Positions 1 to 7,250 are shown, numbered from the stretch's first letter. The stretch: DNA of 64,000 bases from Kangiella shandongensis (GCF_020005365.1 NZ_JACNML010000008.1:84760-148759), one strand, 5' to 3'. Notes: generated by a model from the letters alone, not told the origin. Program-made: numbers and translations.

Positions 1-21
1 AATAAAATTCTTTAAACCCAT
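1..21 (-). CDS. nqrB: NqrB, first seven codons only (partial)
   Basis: One base after the nqrA stop codon an ATG opens and reads M-G-L-K-N-F-I to the window edge, which resembles the usual N-terminus of NqrB. NqrB is the membrane subunit of the Na+-translocating NADH:quinone reductase that carries covalent FMN and takes part in Na+ transport. The identification rests on position directly after nqrA and on seven residues, so it is an inference from conserved nqrABCDEF order. Confidence 0.7.
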
Positions 22-22
22 C

Positions 23-1369
23 TTAGCCATCCTTCTCAATCTTAGTCAGATTTTCGCGGAGAATTGAGCCATACTCGTATTTGCCTGGGCAAACGAAGGT
101 ACACAATGCGAGATCTTCTTCATCCAGCTCAAGGCAACCAAGCGCCTGCGCCGTATCAGTGTCGCCTGTCACCAGGGCACGGATCAGCTGAGTAGGCAAA
201 ATATCCAATGGCAAAACGCGCTCATAGTTGCCGATAGGCATGATAGCGCGAGGAGAACCGCCGGTAGAGGTGGTCATCTTGAACTTTTTGCTTGGGAAAA
301 TATGACCAAGGAAAGCACGAGTCACCGAGAATTTATCGCTACCCGGCATTGCCCAGCCGAAGAATTCTTTGTCACGACCTTCTGGAATCACCGTAATCTG
401 GTTGTGGTAACGACCGATAAACGCTCGTGAATCAACGGCATGCGTACCGTTTAGCACTGAGCCGGAAATTTGACGACTGTCGTTATCGTTAATCTCGTTG
501 GTCAAAAGCTGGTCCACACTAGCACCCATACGAGTCTTTACAAGACGTGGGTTGTTAACTTCGGTACCGCCTAACGCAATAACACGCTCAACAAACAGTT
601 CACCGTCAGTAAACAGACGTCCTAGAGCGATAACGTCCTGATAGCCCATGTGCCAAACGAAGTTATCGCCTGCTGCAGGGAATAGGTGATGAATGTGAGT
701 ACCAACCAGTCCCGCCGGGTGAGGGCCAGAGAAGCTTTCATAACTGACCTTTGAGTTGGAAGATTTCTCAAGAGCTGAGTCGACTTTCGTACCAACAAAC
801 ACTTTTTCTTCAGCTAAAACGCTCAATAATGCCAAGCCGTTGTTGAAGTCAGCATTATGTTCTTTGAGTACGACTTCTGGATCGCCCGCTAGTGGATTGG
901 TATCCATAGCGCTGACAAAGATAGCCTTAGTCGTTGAGTCAATTGTTGGAACTTTTGAATAAGGGCGAGTGCGTAGCGCTGTCCACATGCCTGATTCGAC
1001 CATTTGGTCAACAACTGCTTGTCTATCCAGTTGGGCAAGTTGATCAGCGGAGTATTTGTCAAAAGCTACTGCCTCTTCCTGGTCGGCAATATCGACTACA
1101 ACAGAGAGTAACTTTCTTTTGGCACCACGATTGACCGCAGAGATGGTACCTGCAGCTGGAGCGGTATATTTCACTCCCGGTGTTTTCTTATCTTCGAAGA
1201 TCAGTTGGCCTTTCTTTACAACGTCACCGACTTGAACATGCATTGTCGGTTTCATGCCAACGTAATCTTCGCCTAAGATGGCGACGGTTTTGACCGTAGC
1301 ACCAGTTGAGATCGTTTGCTCTGGCTTTCCTTCGAGAGGAAGGTCCAGGCCTTTTTTAATCTTAATCAT
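23..1369 (-). CDS. nqrA: Na+-translocating NADH:quinone reductase subunit A
   Basis: The 448-residue product has the length and the N-terminal start ([16 protein letters not shown]) of NqrA. NqrA is the peripheral cytoplasmic subunit of the complex that couples NADH oxidation by quinone to Na+ export, typical of marine and halophilic bacteria. The N-terminal part has the RnfC-like barrel-sandwich sequence (residues about 20-90, with [14 protein letters not shown]). It is the first gene of the operon and nqrB starts one base after its stop. About 63 bases upstream of its start, on the same strand, lies a terminator-like hairpin described separately, so the operon may have a controlled leader. 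Family assignment is secure. Confidence 0.96.
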   Translation of the reverse strand: MIKIKKGLDLPLEGKPEQTISTGATVKTVAILGEDYVGMKPTMHVQVGDVVKKGQLIFEDKKTPGVKYTAPAAGTISAVNRGAKRKLLSVVVDIADQEEAVAFDKYSADQLAQLDRQAVVDQMVESGMWTALRTRPYSKVPTIDSTTKAIFVSAMDTNPLAGDPEVVLKEHNADFNNGLALLSVLAEEKVFVGTKVDSALEKSSNSKVSYESFSGPHPAGLVGTHIHHLFPAAGDNFVWHMGYQDVIALGRLFTDGELFVERVIALGGTEVNNPRLVKTRMGASVDQLLTNEINDNDSRQISGSVLNGTHAVDSRAFIGRYHNQITVIPEGRDKEFFGWAMPGSDKFSVTRAFLGHIFPSKKFKMTTSTGGSPRAIMPIGNYERVLPLDILPTQLIRALVTGDTDTAQALGCLELDEEDLALCTFVCPGKYEYGSILRENLTKIEKDG

Positions 1370-1432
1370 AGGTCGCTACTTTACATTTACCTAGTGGTTG
1401 TCACTTCAATAATTGCAATTTATGAATTTCCC

Positions 1433-1469
1433 AAAAACAAAAACCTGGTGTGTAGCAGGCTACAACCAG
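1433..1469 (-). terminator. Terminator-like hairpin in the nqr leader
   Basis: Read on the minus strand, the 25-base element CTGGT-n-GTAG-n-CTAC-n-ACCAG (1445-1469) folds into a long stem and is followed by GTTTTTGTTTTT. There is no minus-strand gene upstream of it before tpiA, so it would lie in the nqrA 5' leader and could act as an attenuator. It might also simply block antisense or divergent read-through. Confidence 0.45.
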
Positions 1470-1517
1470 TCTAACTTTTTGTTTTATGGTATTTTTCCAT
1501 TACAATCGCTCTAATTA

Positions 1518-1543
1518 AAGGTCAAAAAATAGTCAATGACCTT
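1518..1543. promoter_or_regulatory. Dyad AAGGTCA-N12-TGACCTT
   Basis: A perfect 7-bp inverted repeat with a 12-base AT-rich spacer lies in the nqrA/tpiA divergent region. The arrangement suits a dimeric DNA-binding regulator, but I cannot name one. Chance occurrence is possible. Confidence 0.3.
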
Positions 1544-1573
1544 AAACGGCGCGTATTATACTTGGATCACCAC

Positions 1574-1635
1574 GGTAAGATCCATGGTTTTTGGGATAAA
1601 ACACATTAATCCACTGAAAATCCACGGATCTTATG
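1574..1635. repeat. Inverted repeat GGTAAGATCCATGG / CCACGGATCTTATG
   Basis: Two 14-base arms at 1574-1587 and 1622-1635 are complementary except for two positions and are separated by 34 bases. They lie upstream of tpiA. The role is unknown: it may be an operator pair or an RNA stem in the tpiA leader. Confidence 0.35.
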
Positions 1636-1791
1636 CATCAAAGCTTGTGTTAAAGCCGAGGCTCAGTTAATATTTGCGCCCTTTTGTAAAAAGGACGGGT
1701 GCGTTATGGCCTGACGTTTGGGTAAGTTCCCAGGCCACAGGTACAACAAGTACGCATGCCGAGCAATAGGTTGTAGATTTAGAGGTGGAGA

Positions 1792-2559
1792 GTGCGAAAA
1801 ACACTAATAGCTGGTAACTGGAAGATGCATGGCAGCAAAGCATCCATTGAGGCATTGCTTAATGGTATTAAGCAGCAGCTGGATGCGGCTTGGACGAGTG
1901 ATTTATTGGTGTGTCCTCCTTCTCTTTATATGGACGGTGTTAGCCAGCAGCTTTCAGACACCCCGATCACCGTCGGTGCGCAAAATATGTCTGAGCAGGA
2001 ACAGGGTGCTTTTACCGGTGAAATCAGTGGTGACATGCTGCAAGACTTCGGTGTCGATTATGTTCTTGTCGGGCACTCGGAGCGTCGTAGCCTGTATCAT
2101 GAGTCGAATGAGCTGGTGGCTAGGAAGTTTGCTAAAGCACTTGAACAGGGCCTGAAGCCGATATTGTGTATCGGTGAAACCCTTGAAGAGCGTGAAAATG
2201 GCTCCACTATGGATGTAGTGAAGCAGCAAGTCGATGCTGTGATTGATTTTTACGGTGATCGTTCTACGGGTTTAAACAAACTTGCTCAGGGCGTTATTGC
2301 CTATGAGCCGGTTTGGGCCATTGGTACGGGGGTTACAGCCAGTCCCGAACAAGCACAAGAGGTCCACGCTTCAATTCGCCGGTATTTAGCTGAAACGAAG
2401 CAGACGGTGGCTGATACAATACAGATTTTATACGGTGGTAGCATGAAAGCGGCAAACGCTGAACAGCTACTGGCTCAACAAGATATCGATGGCGGACTCA
2501 TTGGGGGCGCATCCCTGAAAGCCGACGAGTTTATCGCAATTTGCAAAATAGCAGGTTAA
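1792..2559 (+). CDS. tpiA: Triosephosphate isomerase
   Basis: The 255-residue protein is a full-length TIM barrel enzyme interconverting dihydroxyacetone phosphate and glyceraldehyde 3-phosphate in glycolysis and gluconeogenesis. The catalytic residues are all visible: Lys11 in GNWKMHG, His95 in VGHSERR, Glu172 in AYEPVWAIGTG, and the phosphate-binding YGGS near residue 214. The start is GTG at 1792, supported by GAGGTGGAG directly upstream and by the canonical MRKTLIAGNWK N-terminus. The gene is followed after four bases by secG, an arrangement common in gammaproteobacteria, so both are probably cotranscribed. Confidence 0.97.
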   Translation: MRKTLIAGNWKMHGSKASIEALLNGIKQQLDAAWTSDLLVCPPSLYMDGVSQQLSDTPITVGAQNMSEQEQGAFTGEISGDMLQDFGVDYVLVGHSERRSLYHESNELVARKFAKALEQGLKPILCIGETLEERENGSTMDVVKQQVDAVIDFYGDRSTGLNKLAQGVIAYEPVWAIGTGVTASPEQAQEVHASIRRYLAETKQTVADTIQILYGGSMKAANAEQLLAQQDIDGGLIGGASLKADEFIAICKIAG

Positions 2560-2563
2560 GACT

Positions 2564-3088
2564 ATGGAATTATTTTTAATGATCAGCTTGTTAGTAGTGG
2601 CTTTACTACTGATTGGCGTTATCTTAATCCAACAAGGTAAGGGTGCCGAGATGGGCGCTTCTTTCGGTGCTGGTGCTTCGAACACATTGTTTGGCGCGCC
2701 GGGAGCGGGTAACTTTTTAACCAAGAGTACGACGGTTCTTGCAATTGTATTCTTTGCCATAGCTTTAGCTATTGGTGCCCTGAATGCTCATGAGCAGGAG
2801 AATAAATCGAGCCTGCTTGATGACGCTGCTCAAACAGAAGAAACTCAACAGGGTACATCTGCTCAGTCTTCAGAAATTCCGAGTGAAACGAACGATGACA
2901 TCAGCACAGAGATTCCGGCAGAAGATAATGCGGCGATCAGCACAGAAATTCCAACGGAGGAGCAGTCTGCTGACGACATCGCTGAGTCGATCGATGCCGC
3001 GGCTAAAGACGCAGAAGCAGCGACAGACGAGCTAGAGCAAAAAGCTGCTGAAGCTGAAGAAGAACTGAAAGACGACGACAAGCAATAA
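2564..3088 (+). CDS. secG: Protein translocase subunit SecG with long acidic tail
   Basis: SecG is the small two-helix subunit of the SecYEG translocon in the inner membrane. The first 75 residues are canonical: a first helix at about 3-22, the conserved cytoplasmic loop with GKGAEMGASFGAGASNTLFG, and a second helix at about 56-75. SecG proteins are usually near 110 residues. This one has 174 because of a roughly 95-residue Glu/Asp/Ala/Ser-rich C-terminal tail containing repeats of ISTEIP. The tail would face the periplasm if the usual topology holds. The tRNA-Leu gene follows 16 bases later, as in E. coli secG-leuU. Confidence 0.93.
   Translation: MELFLMISLLVVALLLIGVILIQQGKGAEMGASFGAGASNTLFGAPGAGNFLTKSTTVLAIVFFAIALAIGALNAHEQENKSSLLDDAAQTEETQQGTSAQSSEIPSETNDDISTEIPAEDNAAISTEIPTEEQSADDIAESIDAAAKDAEAATDELEQKAAEAEEELKDDDKQ
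2868..2960 (+). repeat. Degenerate repeat coding for ISTEIP units in SecG
   Basis: A 17-base unit at 2900-2916 (starting ATCAGCACAGAGATTCC) recurs at 2936-2952 with one mismatch, giving a 36-base period. A more diverged copy (SSEIPSE) precedes them. The repeats lie wholly inside the acidic tail of SecG and suggest growth of the tail by local duplication. Confidence 0.6.
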
Positions 3089-3104
3089 CAATCTGAAATT
3101 TTAA

Positions 3105-3190
3105 GCTCAGGTGGTGGAATTGGTAGACACGCTACCTTGAGGGGGTAGTGGCCTTAGGCTGTGCGGGTTCAAGTCCCGCCCTGAGCACCA
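3105..3190 (+). tRNA. leuU: tRNA-Leu (anticodon GAG)
   Basis: The 86-base gene folds as a class II tRNA. The acceptor arms are GCTCAGG and CCTGAGC, the anticodon stem CTACC/GGTAG encloses the loop TTGAGGG with anticodon GAG, there is a long variable arm, the T arm carries GGTTCAAGTCC, and CCA is encoded. It reads CUC/CUU leucine codons. Its place directly after secG matches E. coli leuU. Confidence 0.97.
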
Positions 3191-3200
3191 AGAAATAGAT

Positions 3201-3234
3201 AAAACGGCTATCGGTAACGGTGGCCGTTTTTTTT
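3201..3234 (+). terminator. Rho-independent terminator after tRNA-Leu
   Basis: AAAACGGC and GCCGTTTT arms flank a 14-base loop and end in a run of eight T residues. It would end the tpiA-secG-tRNA transcript. Confidence 0.85.
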
Positions 3235-3602
3235 AGCCTGAAAACCAGCAAACTACTTTCAAGAGTGAAGATCGTATCAGTTGAACCTCAACTAAAGTAC
3301 AGGTTTTATGCTTATATACTAGTCTCTACTCGAGGTTTTAAAGATGAGAAAGCTTCTTAATTAAGAGCGGTAAGGTGTCCTAAAATCTGACAATTGAGTT
3401 ATCAAAGTTGTTAGGTTACTTTACAGTCGAAACATAATCTTACTGATTTCATTCTTTATTATTTTCGATTTGGTTAGCGCCTCGCATTACCCAGCAGTAA
3501 CTCAACATGAATAGTGAGGCTTTGGTAAAATATCACCTCAAGCTCAGCCGTTCATATTCAGAAGATGGGTTTGTGTTTTTTTTTTATGCAGAGGATTTGC
3601 TT
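3235..3602. other. Gene-poor stretch upstream of a small membrane-protein gene
   Basis: No gene, RNA or clear repeat is recognised here. An in-frame upstream extension of the next small ORF (from 3507) exists but has no ribosome site and no resemblance to its paralogue, so the stretch is treated as noncoding leader and promoter sequence. A run of T residues (about 3576-3585) lies 20 bases before the small gene. Confidence 0.5.
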
Positions 3603-3728
3603 ATGAAACACACTGTCTCCCCGAAAAAAGTGCATCATCATGATGCAGAAGAAATCTTTCTCGATGTTTGTAAAGTCGTGATCGCCTTGTTATTAATTGG
3701 CGTTCTTGGGTATTCGTTTTTCTTATAA
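3603..3728 (+). CDS. Small single-helix membrane protein (family of two in this window)
   Basis: This ORF encodes 41 residues: a short charged, His-rich N-terminus (HHHDAEE) and one hydrophobic helix from about residue 23 to the end (KVVIALLLIGVLGYSFFL). GAGGA at 3591-3595 supports the ATG at 3603. It is similar to the 43-residue product at 19287-19418: over 25 aligned residues 11 are identical, sharing the pattern F-x-D-x-C-x-VVI-x-L-x-LIG-x3-Y. That conservation argues that both are real genes. The function is unknown and the family is not recognised. The helix probably sits in the inner membrane with the acidic end in the cytoplasm. It stands alone between the tRNA terminator and soxR. Confidence 0.65.
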   Translation: MKHTVSPKKVHHHDAEEIFLDVCKVVIALLLIGVLGYSFFL

Positions 3729-3861
3729 ATGATGTCAAAGCATAACAGCTAATGCTGTTATGCCGTCGAGATACCGCTATGTTACTATCGAAGTAATGAT
3801 CCGCATTACTCTTTGGTCGTCTTAGATTGAAGTCATTACCTGGACGCTGGACTGCTAGTTT

Positions 3862-4323
3862 ATGGGAAAAAACGATAAATACATATTATCTGTAGGTGAT
3901 GTGGCCAGGCGTAGTGGTGTGCCTGTCTCAACTCTGCATTATTATGAAGATGAGGGGCTGATTTTTTCTACCAGAACTGCTGGTAACCAGCGTCGTTATG
4001 CAAAAGATGTACTGCGTCGGATCGGAGTCATTAAAGCTGCCCAAACCGTCGGGATTCCACTCAAAGAAATCAAGCAGGCGTTATCATCATTACCAGAGCG
4101 AAGAACGCCGAATGCTAAGGACTGGCAGCTATTGGCTCAGGACTGGAAGGAAGAGTTGAATGAGCGGATTGACAGGCTTTGTTTATTAAGGGACCGGTTG
4201 TCTGGCTGCATTGGTTGCGGCTGTCTGTCGGTCGATGCCTGTCCGCTGTTTAACCCCGAAGATGAGCAGGGCGAGCTGGGGCCAGGCCCTCGTCTATTGG
4301 AGCCCGGTTCGAAAAAATTATAA
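3862..4323 (+). CDS. soxR: Redox-sensing transcriptional regulator SoxR
   Basis: This 153-residue MerR-family regulator has an N-terminal winged helix (VGDVARRSGVPVSTLHYYE, residues 11-29) and a dimerisation helix. Its [2Fe-2S] site has the SoxR spacing C-x2-C-x-C-x5-C at Cys116, 119, 121 and 127. Oxidation of the cluster by redox-cycling compounds or superoxide activates target promoters with an overlong 19-bp spacer. Just such a promoter lies at 5841-5871 in front of the flavin reductase gene. soxR converges with the acetyltransferase gene of that operon with only 19 bases between them. No SoxR box is visible in front of soxR itself. The assignment is firm. Confidence 0.95.
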   Translation: MGKNDKYILSVGDVARRSGVPVSTLHYYEDEGLIFSTRTAGNQRRYAKDVLRRIGVIKAAQTVGIPLKEIKQALSSLPERRTPNAKDWQLLAQDWKEELNERIDRLCLLRDRLSGCIGCGCLSVDACPLFNPEDEQGELGPGPRLLEPGSKKL

Positions 4324-4342
4324 TCATCCTTATGCCCAGCTA

Positions 4343-5218
4343 TTAAACTGCCTTTCGGATCGTCTGCGTGCAGGTGTTAGCGTTCACATCATGAAATAAA
4401 CGATGATTTAATACTTCATTGAGATGCTGGGGCTTAGCCACTTGAATGGCAAAGTGCTTATGCAGACACTGAATGACTTGCTGCGACGACGTTAATTGCT
4501 GAGATTCTTTCAATCCATCCCTGACATAGATCTTGAGTTCGTTATTCTGTAACGAGATACGACCTTCCGGGGTAAGCTTTGTTGCAATCAGGTTATTTCT
4601 AAATTTGGATTCAGGATGGGTGGTCAAATACCAGTTGGCCATATCAAAGTCAGCTTCCTGAGCCGGTGTTCGAGTAAAACGGTACAGTTCTTTCCACTTA
4701 CCCTGGTATCGGCTACGAAGTTGGTAATAATGACCGTTCAGGACGGCCATATAGCTGTTACTATGATACTCCACTTCTGCCCCAGTAGTTGATAATGGCA
4801 CCGCAACGGGTGGGGTATGCAGACCGAAGCCAACATCAGCAATATAGCGCTCATCACCTAGAGTCACAATGCTCATACGGTGGGTAGGGGCCACATCAGG
4901 CTGGTCTGATTGCTGGTTCAACGTTACTCGTGCGGCATAGCTTTCAACCCTAAACCCGAGTTGCAGTAATATCTGTGAAAAGAGTTTATTATGCTCGAAA
5001 CAATAGCCCCCTCGCTGTGAATGCAGTAACTTTTTCTGTAATGCAAAGTCTTCGAGCTCAACACCAATGCCCAAAAAGGGATTGATGCTTTCGAAGGGGA
5101 TTGTCCGTTGATGACTTTCAATCAGTTGATTGAGTAATGTCAAGCTTGGTGTAAGGTCATGGGTGTCCGAGTTAAAATGAATACGCTTTAGATACTGTTG
5201 TAGATAACTTGGTTGCAT
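4343..5218 (-). CDS. nat: Arylamine N-acetyltransferase
   Basis: The 291-residue product is a full-length member of the NAT family, which moves acetyl from acetyl-CoA to arylamines, hydrazines and arylhydroxylamines in the cytoplasm. The Cys-His-Asp triad is visible as Cys73 in RGGYCFEHN, His113 in THRMSIV and Asp128 in IADVGFG. An open frame extends 25 codons further upstream, but MQPSYLQQYLKRIHF at 5218 matches family N-termini and is chosen. The gene is separated by 20 bases from the end of the flavin reductase gene and probably shares its SoxR-type promoter. That suggests a role in detoxifying aromatic redox-active compounds (inference). Confidence 0.93.
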   Translation of the reverse strand: MQPSYLQQYLKRIHFNSDTHDLTPSLTLLNQLIESHQRTIPFESINPFLGIGVELEDFALQKKLLHSQRGGYCFEHNKLFSQILLQLGFRVESYAARVTLNQQSDQPDVAPTHRMSIVTLGDERYIADVGFGLHTPPVAVPLSTTGAEVEYHSNSYMAVLNGHYYQLRSRYQGKWKELYRFTRTPAQEADFDMANWYLTTHPESKFRNNLIATKLTPEGRISLQNNELKIYVRDGLKESQQLTSSQQVIQCLHKHFAIQVAKPQHLNEVLNHRLFHDVNANTCTQTIRKAV

Positions 5219-5238
5219 GATTCTGTCCTTATGAAATG

Positions 5239-5811
5239 TTATGGCGCTGCTGGTACTTCGTGCCGGGCTCGTCGTAATGCTTGGCCCCACCACTTAAGGT
5301 GCTCTAACATAAAGTCTAAATTGTTCGATAACGGTTCAGCCTGTTTGAGGTTTCCCGAGCTGTCGAATAGCTCCCATGGGTTGGCAAAACTGACGGAGTC
5401 TCGCATACTGACGGAGTGCAGTTCGGCAAACACCTGTCTCAATTGCTCGACCGCTCTCAGTCCTCCGGAAATACCACCGTATGAAACAAACGCCACCGGT
5501 TTGCGTTGCCACTCTTTCTTCGCTGCATCAATCAGTACTTTTAATGGTGCTGGATAGCCGTGATTATATTCAGGGGTGACGACGATAAAAGCATCACAGG
5601 CAGCCAGACGGGATTTAAAAGCCATGGTGGCTTCGTCGTCTGACGGTGGCAGATCGTAAGGTAAATTGAGTTGCTTCGGATCCAGCGTATCAACGCTAAA
5701 TGTACTGTCCTTAACGATATGCGCTAAAACCCATTGCGCAATGGTGTCACAGAAGCGCCCCTGGCGAGCACTACCATAAATTAGGCCGATATGAAGTTGT
5801 TTTTTATTCAT
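5239..5811 (-). CDS. NAD(P)H-dependent FMN reductase family protein
   Basis: The 190-residue flavodoxin-fold protein belongs to the NADPH-dependent FMN reductase group, which includes flavin reductases, quinone and azo reductases. The FMN phosphate loop (GSARQGRFCDTIAQW) is near the N-terminus, and the family signature TPEYNHGYPAPLKVLID lies mid-protein. Two start codons are adjacent (5814 and 5811). GAGGAAAG upstream gives the better spacing to 5811. A promoter with the features of a SoxR target lies 30-60 bases upstream. The exact substrate cannot be read from sequence. Confidence 0.88.
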   Translation of the reverse strand: MNKKQLHIGLIYGSARQGRFCDTIAQWVLAHIVKDSTFSVDTLDPKQLNLPYDLPPSDDEATMAFKSRLAACDAFIVVTPEYNHGYPAPLKVLIDAAKKEWQRKPVAFVSYGGISGGLRAVEQLRQVFAELHSVSMRDSVSFANPWELFDSSGNLKQAEPLSNNLDFMLEHLKWWGQALRRARHEVPAAP

Positions 5812-5840
5812 CATCTTTCCTCAGTAAACGGTGAGTCTGA

Positions 5841-5871
5841 ATTGTAAAACCTCAAGCTTGCTTTAGGTCAA
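5841..5871 (-). promoter_or_regulatory. SoxR-type promoter of the FMN reductase / NAT operon
   Basis: On the minus strand TTGACC (-35, 5866-5871) and TACAAT (-10, 5841-5846) are separated by exactly 19 bases, the overlong spacing typical of MerR-family targets. The spacer region holds the dyad ACCTCAAG-CTTG-CTTTAGGT (5849-5868 on the plus strand), which differs at one half-site position from the E. coli SoxR box arms CCTCAAG/CTTGAGG. The gene for SoxR itself lies 1.5 kb away. Confidence 0.82.
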
Positions 5872-5937
5872 TGCTGCCGGCGATGAGTCATCATTGAAAA
5901 TATCTTTTGAACGATTAACTCGTTATATCATTCATTG

Positions 5938-6318
5938 CTAACCGTGACCGCCGGCAATATTGTCCTCCAGTTGCAGCTCGCGTACAGGACGGATTTCTAT
6001 TGAGCCGAAGCGTGCCGGCGGGATTTTACTGGCAATCTGGATGGCATGATTAAGATCATCGGCTTCCAGCAGGTAGAATCCGGCAAGTTGCTCTTTGGTT
6101 TCAGCAAAAGGACCATCCATAGTTAAAGCTTTTCCATCTCGTACTCGCACGGTTGTGGCGGTTGAAACCTGTTGCAGTGCTTGGCCAGCCAGTAAATTAT
6201 TGCTCTCGGTGAGACGCTCACTACAGTCCATGCACTCGTGATTTAATGAATCCCACTCTTGCTGTGTCATGCCATTCATAATGTCTTCTTGATAATAAAC
6301 TAGTGCAATATATTTCAT
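5938..6318 (-). CDS. DGPF (YCII-related) domain protein
   Basis: This 126-residue protein is a single DGPF/YCII-like domain with the signature DGPFAETKEQLAGFYLLE at about residues 66-83 and the usual MKYIALVYYQED start. The domain has a dimeric ferredoxin-like fold and no firmly established activity. Such proteins are often encoded next to ECF42 sigma factors, as here. It follows the fused DGPF-VOC gene by 47 bases that contain a hairpin (6332-6354), and probably belongs to the same transcript. Confidence 0.88.
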   Translation of the reverse strand: MKYIALVYYQEDIMNGMTQQEWDSLNHECMDCSERLTESNNLLAGQALQQVSTATTVRVRDGKALTMDGPFAETKEQLAGFYLLEADDLNHAIQIASKIPPARFGSIEIRPVRELQLEDNIAGGHG

Positions 6319-6331
6319 GTCTGATCCTTAA

Positions 6332-6354
6332 GCGCCCTAAATAACTTAAGGCGC
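6332..6354 (-). other. Intergenic hairpin between the two DGPF genes
   Basis: GCGCC (6332-6336, plus strand) and GGCGC (6350-6354) pair, extended by TAA/TTA inside after a mismatch. There is no T run, so it is more likely an RNA-processing or stability element than a terminator. Confidence 0.4.
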
Positions 6355-6365
6355 AGATGATTAAA

Positions 6366-7184
6366 TTATTCGTAATTGATGATCCAGGGAATATTGAATT
6401 GATCCGTTAACATGGCAAAACGTTTTGCCCAGAACGTTTTATCCAAAGGTACCTGAACATTGCCGCCTGCGGCTAACGCTTTATAAATGCGCTCTGCTTC
6501 AGACTCGGATGCTGGAACAATTTGCACATGCATACCTTGCGGGGAAGCATAATACTCTTTAGGTGAATCGGAACCCATCAGGGTGAGGCTACCTAAATTT
6601 AGCCGTGCATGTAGCACTTTATCCAGATCCTCTTCAGCGGTTTCTTCTGCAACAGGAGAGTCACGGTGCGTCATCATTTCTTCAATAGTTCCTCCCAGAA
6701 CATCTTCGTAGTACTCGAATGCTGCTTTGCAATCGCCATTAAATACTAAATACGGGCAGCCATTTTGGGGGCGCTTTTCATTGCGTGTAAACTGCTCCTC
6801 AATGTGATCGAGGGCATCGCTGGGTTCAAAATCGCTCAGCTCAAATAACTGACGTACTTCTAACTGGGCATTAGCTTCGCCATCAATGGTAGGCCATTTT
6901 TTTGCCCAGGCGAGAGCTGCTTCCTTAGAGTCAACTTCTATCATGGTGTAACCGGCCAGTAGCTCTTTGGTTTCGGTAAAAGGACCGTCGGTTATGACGG
7001 GTGTGCCCTGATTGAAACTAACCCGAAAACCGTACTTGCTGGACTTTAATCCTTCTCCTCTTAGCATCACGCCTGCCTGAATCATTTCTTCGTTATAGTC
7101 GCCCATAGCTTTAAGTAATGCTTCAGTAGGCATAACCTCTGCTTCGGTTTGCTCGTCGGCTTTGCGTATAATCATGTACTTCAT
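6366..7184 (-). CDS. Fused DGPF domain and PhnB-like VOC domain protein
   Basis: The 272-residue protein joins two domains usually found as separate proteins. The N-terminal part is a DGPF/YCII-like domain (DGPFTETKELLAGYTMIE, residues 66-83). From about residue 142 follows a PhnB-like glyoxalase/VOC fold domain (CPYLVFNGDCKAAFEYYEDVLGG). Both families commonly accompany ECF42-type sigma factors, and their biochemical roles are unsettled. The start at 7184 has AAGGAAA upstream. A TGTCGA-N17-CGAC element lies 36-62 bases before the start and is a good candidate for a promoter read by the sigma factor encoded just upstream. Confidence 0.87.
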   Translation of the reverse strand: MKYMIIRKADEQTEAEVMPTEALLKAMGDYNEEMIQAGVMLRGEGLKSSKYGFRVSFNQGTPVITDGPFTETKELLAGYTMIEVDSKEAALAWAKKWPTIDGEANAQLEVRQLFELSDFEPSDALDHIEEQFTRNEKRPQNGCPYLVFNGDCKAAFEYYEDVLGGTIEEMMTHRDSPVAEETAEEDLDKVLHARLNLGSLTLMGSDSPKEYYASPQGMHVQIVPASESEAERIYKALAAGGNVQVPLDKTFWAKRFAMLTDQFNIPWIINYE

Positions 7185-7219
7185 AACGTTTCCTTAATTT
7201 TGCGAGAATTCATGGGGTA

Positions 7220-7246
7220 GTCGAATGAGCTGAATCGATTTCGACA
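7220..7246 (-). promoter_or_regulatory. Candidate ECF42 promoter TGTCGA-N17-CGAC
   Basis: On the minus strand TGTCGA (7241-7246) and CGAC (7220-7223) are separated by 17 bases in the short gap between the sigma gene and the DGPF-VOC gene. Published ECF42 work describes TGTCGA at -35 and CGA(T/C) at -10 in front of DGPF genes, and this matches both. Activity is inferred. Confidence 0.7.
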
Positions 7247-7250
7247 AACA

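Larger units (their letters stand above)
1370..1791. other. Divergent intergenic region nqrA / tpiA
   Basis: These 422 bases separate the divergent nqrA and tpiA genes and must hold the promoters of both. No convincing ORF is present. What can be seen is a terminator-like hairpin in the nqr leader (1433-1469), a perfect 7-bp dyad with a 12-base spacer (1518-1543), a longer imperfect inverted repeat (1574-1635), and a purine-rich ribosome site GAGGTGGAG (1782-1790) in front of the tpiA GTG start. Confidence 0.6.

Noticed and set aside
3507..3602. 32-codon N-terminal extension of the small membrane-protein ORF
   Set aside because: The ribosome site lies just before the internal ATG at 3603 and the paralogue has no comparable extension.
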